Positions 5,770 through 11,414 of a stretch of 13,540 nt of DNA are shown here, in pieces (within the stretch, counting starts at the first letter, position 1; each line of letters opens with the position of its first letter). Below the pieces are notes generated by a model. It saw only the letters and a program-made list of their open reading frames with translations, had not been told where the DNA came from and searched no databases. The stretch is from an uncultured Acetatifactor sp. GTDB lineage: Bacteria > Bacillota > Clostridia > Lachnospirales > Lachnospiraceae. Position numbers and translations under genes: made by a program. The stretch spans positions 15,061-28,600 of the forward strand of contig CAJTXE010000045.1 of assembly GCA_910580225.1 (NCBI GenBank), read 5' to 3'.

Positions 5770-5797
5770 TTATATGCGGCAAGTAAGATTTTGTCAA
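5769..5797 (-). promoter_or_regulatory. Consensus sigma-A type promoter of tetR
   Basis: On the minus strand TTGACA (5797-5792), a 17-base spacer, and TATAAT (5774-5769): a full match to the vegetative consensus. Such a strong promoter is what one expects for a tightly repressed, inducible regulator gene. Confidence 0.88.
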
Positions 5798-5829
5798 GAG
5801 GCTTGATGAGTTCTTTTCAGATTCTGTGG

Positions 5830-5985
5830 TAACAGTTCGTAACAATTCGGAGAGCTCCCGCCGCATATCTTTTTGCCTGGGAGGGAAAAAGGTTCCCTGA
5901 CGATGCTGAACTGTGATTACTGTTCACAGGTACCTTCGCGAGTTGTTTTGCGTACATCTGTAACTATGGACGCAGTGAACAGTAA
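5830..5985. repeat. Repeat-rich intergenic element
   Basis: Between tetR and the TPR gene, 5730-6176 holds no convincing gene. Apart from the two promoters it contains a 10 bp tandem pair (TAACAGTTCG, TAACAATTCG at 5830-5849), a hairpin GGGAA-aaagg-TTCCC at 5883-5897, and an exact 11 bp inverted repeat TTACTGTTCAC (5917-5927) and GTGAACAGTAA (5975-5985) enclosing 47 bases. The left arm can also fold locally as CTGTG/CACAG. The whole looks like a small non-coding repetitive element rather than a gene leader. Confidence 0.6.
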
Positions 5986-6011
5986 TGCGGGCCCGGAGCG
6001 CAACAAAAGGA

Positions 6012-6040
6012 TGGAAATAAACGGGGAGATATGGTATCAT
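6012..6040 (+). promoter_or_regulatory. Extended -10 promoter of the TPR operon
   Basis: TGGAAA at 6012-6017, a 17-base spacer ending in GATATGG, then TATCAT at 6035-6040, with TGG giving an extended -10. It matches the promoter at 1334-1362 at the -35, the spacer end and five of six -10 positions. Confidence 0.6.
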
Positions 6041-6065
6041 GGTGGTATAGAAAAGGCGGGATAAG

Positions 6066-6139
6066 GGGCTGTGGCATTCAGAAATTCCACTTCAAAAATC
6101 AGGCATATTCATACCTGGTGCTCCTGAATGGGGCAGCCC
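6066..6139 (+). promoter_or_regulatory. Nested RNA structure in the TPR gene leader
   Basis: GGGCTG (6066-6071) pairs with CAGCCC (6134-6139). After a three-by-three internal loop, CATTCAG (6075-6081) pairs with CTGAATG (6124-6130). Inside lies a hairpin CAGG-catattcata-CCTG (6100-6117). The structure ends 37 bases before the ATG and leaves the AGGAG site at 6162-6166 free. No known riboswitch class was recognised. Confidence 0.55.
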
Positions 6140-6176
6140 TTTCCGGCAGAAGACAAAGGAACAGGAGAGACAGCGG

Positions 6177-7727
6177 ATGAGTAAGACGAAAAATGAGTTG
6201 TACCGGACCCTGGACGGGGCGGAGCCGGAAGGGGAACGGTATTCGGAGCTGTTGGAACAGTGCCGGATTTGGAATGAGAGGGATGAATATCAGAAGATCA
6301 TCGACGCATTGGAAGCCATCCCGGATCAGGCGCGCACCCCGGAGACGGACAGCGAGCTGGCGCGGGCGTACAACAATCTGGCGGATCCGGGGGAACCCCG
6401 GGGCATTTCCATGATCAGGCGCGCCCTTGCCCTGCTGAAGCCCCACGAGGCATATTTTGAAGGGGATCATGTGTGGAATTTCCGCATGGGCTATTCCTAT
6501 TACCACCTGGACCAGGAGGGCCGTGGGCTGTTCTATTTCCGCAGAGCGTTGGAGGCCCTTCCCGGGGATAAGGACACGGAGGAGCTTATCGGCTGCTGTG
6601 AGGACCGCATTACCCTGCCCCGTTTCAGGGAAAATTTCCGGGAGCGGACACAAAAAACATGGGCGGCCTTTGCGGAGCAGGAGGCGGAACTGCGCCGTTT
6701 TATGGAAGAAGACAGGAACCATGAACGGGGGGAAGAACTCACCGGGAAGTGCGAACAAATTCTGAACCTGGCCTTTGAGGATATTTCCTTTGAGATGGGT
6801 TTCAACGGCCGAAAACCGGAATTGATTCTCACTCCGGAGGGAGATAAGGTCAAACTCTTTGAACTGGTTTATTTTCAAAAGCATGCGCCTGCAGAGGTAC
6901 TGGAGCACTGGAATATCCTGGTGGGCCGTCAGCCTGCGGCGAACATGGGCCTGCGCTCCGGCGAATGGGAGATTTCCGGGGACGATGTGCGGATCCGGTT
7001 GGAACAGACAGGGGAGAAAAGCTTTGCCCTCTTTGCATACTGCGAAAAGCTGCTGCCCCTGCTTTCGGAGGAGGAAGGCAGGGCATGGTGGATGCTAACA
7101 ACCCTCACCGATCAGGTATTGGGCGAGATTCCCCATATGAGATACATAGACGCCTTCCATGTGCTTCACGAACCCGGGGAGGAACCCTGCATTCTCCTGA
7201 CGGAACTGCCTGGGAAGCTCCAGGACATGGGACTGGACCTTTCGTCTGACCCGGAGGCTTATTTGGAGGGCAGCTACACCGGCTATCGCATGGAACCCAA
7301 TGAAGACCCGAATGGGGACTGGCGACTGGATGTCCTGGCCGGTTCCACCAACTGCACGGCTCTGGTCAGCGAATATCTGAACAATGAGAACGGGTATATG
7401 GACGCGCTTCACGCAGACGGCGCTGCGGCGGGGTTTTTCTGCTATCCCCTGGAGAGCTTTACCGGCGAAAACCGCAGTCAGCAGATTTTTGACTTTCGGG
7501 ACAAACTGGAGGCAGCGTTGCGGGAAGGCGCCGGCGGGGACTGCGTCACTCTGACCGGCGGGGCCACCGGCATTTACTGCGGCTATGTGGACTTTATCGC
7601 ATGGGACCTGCTTACCGTCTTAACCCAGGCCAGGGCCTTCTTTGAAAACAGCCATATCCCCTGGGCGGATTTCCATGTGTTCCGCCGGGATGCGGGGACG
7701 GTGGCCCTGAAAGCCCGGAAAGAATAG
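6177..7727 (+). CDS. Tetratricopeptide-repeat protein of unknown function
   Basis: 516 residues from ATG 6177, preceded by AGGAG ten bases upstream. Residues 20-145 look like degenerate TPR helices: YSELLEQCRIWNERDEYQKI, a SELARAYNNLA helix, GISMIRRALALL, then FRMGYSYYHLDQEGRGLFYF and RRALEALPG. A coiled, charged stretch follows (about 150-195). The last 300 residues are a separate alpha/beta part without a domain I can name; it is Glu-rich and Trp-rich and ends IPWADFHVFRRDAGTVAL. No signal peptide or membrane helix, so cytoplasmic. TPRs mediate protein binding, so it could be an adaptor. It is the first gene of an operon with the FGE-fold gene 25 bp downstream, and shares a promoter type with the DUF4272 gene. 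Proteins of this kind often sit in accessory immunity-type islands, but that is only a loose inference here. Confidence 0.75.
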   Translation: MSKTKNELYRTLDGAEPEGERYSELLEQCRIWNERDEYQKIIDALEAIPDQARTPETDSELARAYNNLADPGEPRGISMIRRALALLKPHEAYFEGDHVWNFRMGYSYYHLDQEGRGLFYFRRALEALPGDKDTEELIGCCEDRITLPRFRENFRERTQKTWAAFAEQEAELRRFMEEDRNHERGEELTGKCEQILNLAFEDISFEMGFNGRKPELILTPEGDKVKLFELVYFQKHAPAEVLEHWNILVGRQPAANMGLRSGEWEISGDDVRIRLEQTGEKSFALFAYCEKLLPLLSEEEGRAWWMLTTLTDQVLGEIPHMRYIDAFHVLHEPGEEPCILLTELPGKLQDMGLDLSSDPEAYLEGSYTGYRMEPNEDPNGDWRLDVLAGSTNCTALVSEYLNNENGYMDALHADGAAAGFFCYPLESFTGENRSQQIFDFRDKLEAALREGAGGDCVTLTGGATGIYCGYVDFIAWDLLTVLTQARAFFENSHIPWADFHVFRRDAGTVALKARKE

Positions 7728-7752
7728 AATAAAAGAAAAGAGGAAGCATGAA

Positions 7753-8721
7753 ATGAACAATCCATTACTCAGCCCGTATTTTGAAAAACTCACCGAAAGG
7801 GATAAAACGGCTCTTATGCAGGAGATGGCAGATCGCTACGGGCTGCAGTTCAAGGGGCTGCAGAGGTTCTGCCGTTGGGACCGCAGCTGCACCACCGGCG
7901 TCTTTGAAAAAGGCGGCAGGGAGTTTGTATTTGTCCCCGGAGATACCGTCACCATCGGTTGGGAGCGCTTTGAAACGGGATTGGACGAAGAGAATCTGGA
8001 AGAACTGTACGATGTATTTGAAGAATATGAATATAAGGGGACTCCGGAGGAATTCATTGGGGAGGATATGGCTCCGGTCCGGCAGGTTACGATTGCGCCT
8101 ATGCTGGCAGGGCGGAAACTGGAAGAGATCGGATGGGAGCCGGTGAGTTTCCAGGATCCCCGGCTGTTGGAACATCCGGACTGGCTGCAGGCGTTTCAGG
8201 AGCATCAGCGCGCCGGAATGCGGGGGCTTAATCTGGTAGGCTGCGCCCGGTTTCATTGCACAGACGGCCGGTGGGAGGCATTTCTCTATCATGATGTGAC
8301 CTACGATGAACTGAAAGAGCTGCTGAACAGACAGGGCTTTTCCCTTCCCACGGCGGATGAATGGGCCTATCTCTGCGGCGGCGGATGCCGTACCCTGTTT
8401 CCCTGGGGAGACGGTTTGAAAAGCGATATGCATCTTTATCATTTCAGCGAGGCGGAGGATGCAGGCAGGCCCTATGACATGGAGGAGCCGAACTTCTTCG
8501 GGCTGTCCATTGCCTATGACCCTTACAAACAGGAATTGGTGGAGGCGGATGCCGCTGCAACCTGCGGCGGGGACGGCGGCTGCTGTATCTGCGGCGGCGA
8601 GGGTCCTCTGCTGGGTTATCTGCCCTGCTCTCCCCACAGGAAGCCTGAAATACAGGAGGACGACGTGTTGGATAATGATTTTCATTTTTACCGTCCGATT
8701 ATACGGGTAGATTCGGTTTGA
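7753..8721 (+). CDS. Formylglycine-generating-enzyme-fold (SUMF1-like) protein
   Basis: 322 residues from ATG 7753; the ribosome site GAGGAA is about eight bases upstream. Landmarks of the FGE-sulfatase / C-type-lectin-like fold appear in order: FVFVPGDTVTIGWE (59-71), APVRQVTIAPM (107-117), SLPTADEWAYLCGGG (197-211) then FPWGDG, PNFFGLSIAYDP (246-257), and the closing YRPIIRV (313-319). In true FGE a Cys pair follows the GNVWEW-like segment. Here that segment is replaced by SIAYDP, and the next part is a Cys/Gly-rich stretch with Cys271, 277, 278, 280 and 292. The usual GFR ending is degenerate. So it may be a non-catalytic scaffold, a different metal-dependent oxygenase of the EgtB/PvdO type, or a variant enzyme. 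Cytoplasmic by sequence. It follows the TPR gene by 25 bp and should be co-transcribed. Confidence 0.75.
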   Translation: MNNPLLSPYFEKLTERDKTALMQEMADRYGLQFKGLQRFCRWDRSCTTGVFEKGGREFVFVPGDTVTIGWERFETGLDEENLEELYDVFEEYEYKGTPEEFIGEDMAPVRQVTIAPMLAGRKLEEIGWEPVSFQDPRLLEHPDWLQAFQEHQRAGMRGLNLVGCARFHCTDGRWEAFLYHDVTYDELKELLNRQGFSLPTADEWAYLCGGGCRTLFPWGDGLKSDMHLYHFSEAEDAGRPYDMEEPNFFGLSIAYDPYKQELVEADAAATCGGDGGCCICGGEGPLLGYLPCSPHRKPEIQEDDVLDNDFHFYRPIIRVDSV

Positions 8722-8755
8722 CAGAAGAACCGGGGCGGATGGAGCTGCGGGAAGG

Positions 8756-8779
8756 TCCGGGATGGCAGCCATGCCCGGA
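8756..8779 (+). other. Intercistronic hairpin between the FGE-fold and DUF434 genes
   Basis: TCCGGG-ATG pairs with CAT-g-CCCGGA around the loop GCAGC, nine pairs with one bulged G. No T-run follows, so it is more likely an RNA-stability or processing element in the 135 bp gap than a terminator. Confidence 0.45.
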
Positions 8780-8801
8780 GCGAAACCGGGGTCCGGCTTT
8801 G

Positions 8802-8849
8802 AAGGCGGAAAGGATAAAAGGCGGAAAGGATAGAAGGCGGAAAGGATAT
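8802..8849 (+). repeat. Three 16 bp tandem repeats carrying Shine-Dalgarno-like AAAGGA
   Basis: The unit AAGGCGGAAAGGATA plus one variable base occurs three times in a row (8802-8817, 8818-8833, 8834-8849), differing only at the last position. Each unit holds AAAGGA. The third ends seven bases before the ATG of the DUF434 gene, so the array forms its ribosome-loading region. Confidence 0.9.
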
Positions 8850-8856
8850 AGGAAAA

Positions 8857-9567
8857 ATGGAAACAGTAAGACGCGGCTATGAGCCAAAGGATGTGGTGGA
8901 ATTTGGCCCCGGGGCCGCTGAAAAAATGAATGCCGCCGCCCGGGAGATTGTGTTTCTGATCAACCGGGGGTATGACACCAAATCCGCCTGCACCTTTGTG
9001 GGGGACCACCATCTGCTTTCAACGCGGCAGCGAACGGCCCTGGCGCGGATTACGTCCACCCGGGCCGCGTTGGAGGAACGGGAGCGGAAACGGATGATTC
9101 AGGCGCCGGAGTCCCTTGTTCTGGACGGCTTTAATACGATTATCACTCTGGAGGTGGCTCTGTCAGGCTCTTTGCTTCTGGAGGGGATGGACGGCACGAT
9201 TCGGGATCTGGCCGGACTGCGGGGAAGCTACCGCATTGTGGACAAGACCGTGCAGGCTGTGGAGCTTGTGCTGCATGGGATGGAGGAGCAGGGGGTAAAG
9301 AGCGCCCTGTTCTACTTAGATCAGCAGGTATCCAATTCCGGCCGTCTTCGGGGGCTGATTTTGGAAAAGGCGGCGGACCGCGGCGTTCAGGTTCAGGTGG
9401 AGCTGCACCCCGGCGTGGACAGTGTCCTTTCCCGCATGGAAAATGTGGTCACTGCGGACGCCATTATCCTGGACAAGTGCGGCAGTTGGTACAATTTGAA
9501 CCGGGGGCTGATGGAGAAAGCCGTTCCGGATGCATGGATTTTTCGTCTGGATAATTTCCGGGCATAG
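8857..9567 (+). CDS. DUF434 / DUF5616 domain-containing protein
   Basis: 236 residues from ATG 8857; the ribosome-binding region is the array of AAAGGA repeats and a final AGGA four bases from the start. Residues 25-85 match DUF434: AAAREIVFLINRGYDTKSA, FVGDHHLLSTRQRTAL and then an Arg-rich helix. Residues 88-225 match the partner domain usually annotated DUF5616: VLDGFNTIITLEVALSGSLL, GLRGSYR, FYLDQQVSNSGRL and a late DAIILD. The two domains together and the length are the usual form of this widely conserved family of unknown function. Several conserved acidic residues (Asp90, Asp112, Asp129, Asp155, Asp206) hint at a metal-binding or nuclease-like site; that is inference. Third in the run with the TPR and FGE-fold genes. 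Confidence 0.88.
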   Translation: METVRRGYEPKDVVEFGPGAAEKMNAAAREIVFLINRGYDTKSACTFVGDHHLLSTRQRTALARITSTRAALEERERKRMIQAPESLVLDGFNTIITLEVALSGSLLLEGMDGTIRDLAGLRGSYRIVDKTVQAVELVLHGMEEQGVKSALFYLDQQVSNSGRLRGLILEKAADRGVQVQVELHPGVDSVLSRMENVVTADAIILDKCGSWYNLNRGLMEKAVPDAWIFRLDNFRA

Positions 9568-9633
9568 AGGGAAGCCGGGACCATTGGAAGAAGCGGGATT
9601 TCGGGTGCTTGATTGGTGGGATGGGGAAATGGC

Positions 9634-9798
9634 TTTGCCATGGAAACAGTGCGTAATTGCGGAGGAATGGTTTCCGTAGGGGGAATGTCTTGCCATGGAA
9701 ACAGTGCGTAATTGCGGGGGAATGGTTTCCGTAGGGGGAATGTCTTGCCATGGAAACTGGGCGTAATTGCGGGGGAAATGATTCCTGCGCAGTGGGAA
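9634..9798. repeat. 55 bp tandem repeat, three copies
   Basis: Between the DUF434 gene and the glycosyltransferase gene (9568-9870, no gene seen) a 55 bp unit recurs at an exact period: ttgcca starts at 9635, 9690 and 9745. The first two copies are nearly identical; the third decays in its second half. Each good copy holds GGAAAC and GTTTCC as inverted arms around about 23 bases, so the RNA can fold into a series of hairpins. Repeats are adjacent without unique spacers, so it is a minisatellite and not a CRISPR array. Confidence 0.93.
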
Positions 9799-9870
9799 GT
9801 GTTCGCGGGAATCTGCCGGAATGTAGATCATCAGGCATAGTCCGATTCCGGCAAAGGAGGAGACGGGAGA

Positions 9871-11274
9871 ATGGAGAAGAAACCAAAGGGCACAGTGCTT
9901 TTCTATGGGATTCCGGCCTACGGCCACACACTTTCCAATCTGTACCTGGCAGGCCGACTGGGGGCCGCAGGATTCCGGGTGGTCTATTACAGCGCAGAGC
10001 CTTTTCGAAAAGTGATTGAGGAAAACGGCTGTGAGTATCGTCCCTATCCCATAGACTGGAAAGAACTGGACTTAAGAGACGGGGAACGGATTCTGAAGCT
10101 TTACCGCCTGATTCTGCAATATACCTGGGAACTGCTGCCAAGGCTCCTGGGCCAGGCCGGGAAAGAACGGCCCGCAGCCATATTGTTTGAGTCCCTGGCT
10201 CTGTGGGGCAGGGCTGTGGGGGAACTGGTTTCTGTGCCCACCTTTGCTTTCTACAGCATTGCCGCCATTGACTGGACATGGGGGCGTCCCGGAGGGAAGG
10301 GGAGATCCGGCTTTCTGCCTGCAGGACCCTGGCAAAAGGGCCTGGGGGCATATGCGCCGGGATTTTTCGCCGGATTTTTGCGCTATGGGGGGGAGCTTCC
10401 TGGGGCAATGTCCTATGTGCGGCGGTTAAGAAGGGCGTATGGGCTGAAAAAACTGGGACTGCTGCCTGTGCTGATGAACAGGGGCGATTATAATCTCTGC
10501 GGTTATTCCCGTATGTTTCAGCCGGGAGGAGGCCTGTTCGGGGCAGAATACAGGTTTTTGGGTCCGCTGTCCGTTCACAGGAGAACGGTGGAACGCAATG
10601 ATTTCTCCTGTCCGGAACCTGCTTCCGGGGAGCGGCTGATCTATATCTCTCTGGGGACGATTTTCAATGAAAATGAGGGGCTGCTGCGGGAAATAATCCG
10701 GCAGTTCGGGAGAAACTTTGAAGAGGGCGGGACGCTTGGAGAGAGGAGCTTTGGCAAAGCCTTGGATGCTGCCGCAAGGGGACCTGGCAAAGGCGGGAAA
10801 AGGGACCTGGGTGATGGAGGAAACGCTTTCCGTGAGGGCGGGGATTCCGGGAAGCAGTCTTTCCGTGTAGTTCTGGTCTGTGAAAAGAACTGCAGGTTTC
10901 CGGACAATTTTATTGTACGTCCTTTTGTAGATCAAAGTGCGGTTTTGCGTCATGCGGACCTTTTTATCACGGCAGGCGGAGTGAACAGCATCCATGAGGC
11001 GCTGTATTTTGGTGTGCCCTGCCTGCTGTGTCCCCAACAGGGAGAGCAGCTTCTGAATGCGGAACGGTTTCAGAGACTTGGATTCGGCCGGATATTGGGC
11101 GATACTGCCACACTGCGGCAGGAGGCTCTGGAATGCATGGAGCTGCGGAAAAACTGGAAGGAAAAGAGACGGGCGGCAATGACGGCGGTACACATGGGGG
11201 AAGTACTGGAGATCATGGAAGGGCTCCAGGAAAAACGCAGCGGCGCAGTCCGGGGCTGTAAGAAGAGGCGGTAA
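9871..11274 (+). CDS. MGT-type (macrolide-like) family 1 glycosyltransferase
   Basis: 467 residues from ATG 9871, with AAGGAGG nine bases before it. The N-terminal half is a GT-B acceptor domain: LFYGIPAYGHTLSNLYLAG (10-28), where His19 is the likely catalytic base, then FRVVYYSAEPFRKVIEENG. The C-terminal donor domain has IYISLGTIFNE (257-267), FVDQSAVLRHADLFITAGG (352-370), SIHEALYFGVP and PQQGEQLLNAERF (388-400). Members transfer a sugar from a nucleotide donor to small lipophilic acceptors. Oddities: the donor-site THGG is TAGG, the DQ pair is EQ, and residues 284-329 are a Gly/Arg-rich low-complexity insert inside the donor domain. No membrane helix. The next gene is a ketone/alcohol reductase, so the acceptor may be a hydroxylated lipid or polyketide. 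Confidence 0.87.
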   Translation: MEKKPKGTVLFYGIPAYGHTLSNLYLAGRLGAAGFRVVYYSAEPFRKVIEENGCEYRPYPIDWKELDLRDGERILKLYRLILQYTWELLPRLLGQAGKERPAAILFESLALWGRAVGELVSVPTFAFYSIAAIDWTWGRPGGKGRSGFLPAGPWQKGLGAYAPGFFAGFLRYGGELPGAMSYVRRLRRAYGLKKLGLLPVLMNRGDYNLCGYSRMFQPGGGLFGAEYRFLGPLSVHRRTVERNDFSCPEPASGERLIYISLGTIFNENEGLLREIIRQFGRNFEEGGTLGERSFGKALDAAARGPGKGGKRDLGDGGNAFREGGDSGKQSFRVVLVCEKNCRFPDNFIVRPFVDQSAVLRHADLFITAGGVNSIHEALYFGVPCLLCPQQGEQLLNAERFQRLGFGRILGDTATLRQEALECMELRKNWKEKRRAAMTAVHMGEVLEIMEGLQEKRSGAVRGCKKRR

Positions 11275-11414
11275 ACCGCATTCCCGCATTGCCCCATTCC
11301 TATATTGTGGATCCGGTTGTGGTGGATGAACTGATGCCCATTGCAAGGTATTCAGGTGTGCCGGAGCTGCAAGTTCCGGATCAGGCCGGGAGAAAGATAA
11401 CGGACGGAACGGAG

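Noticed and set aside
7765..9012. 415-codon open frame on the minus strand over the FGE-fold gene
   Set aside because: It spans the FGE-fold gene and the start of the DUF434 gene, which have clear domains and ribosome sites on the plus strand. Its translation is rich in Pro, His and Phe with no domain pattern. It is a shadow of GC-rich codons.
9634..9798. CRISPR array
   Set aside because: The 55 bp units touch each other and have no unique spacers, and no cas genes are present.
11289..11414. Extra 42 residues at the start of the reductase from a TTG start
   Set aside because: No ribosome site, and the Rossmann TGATGFLG motif would be pushed to residue 67 rather than near the N-terminus; ATG 11415 or 11424 fits better.
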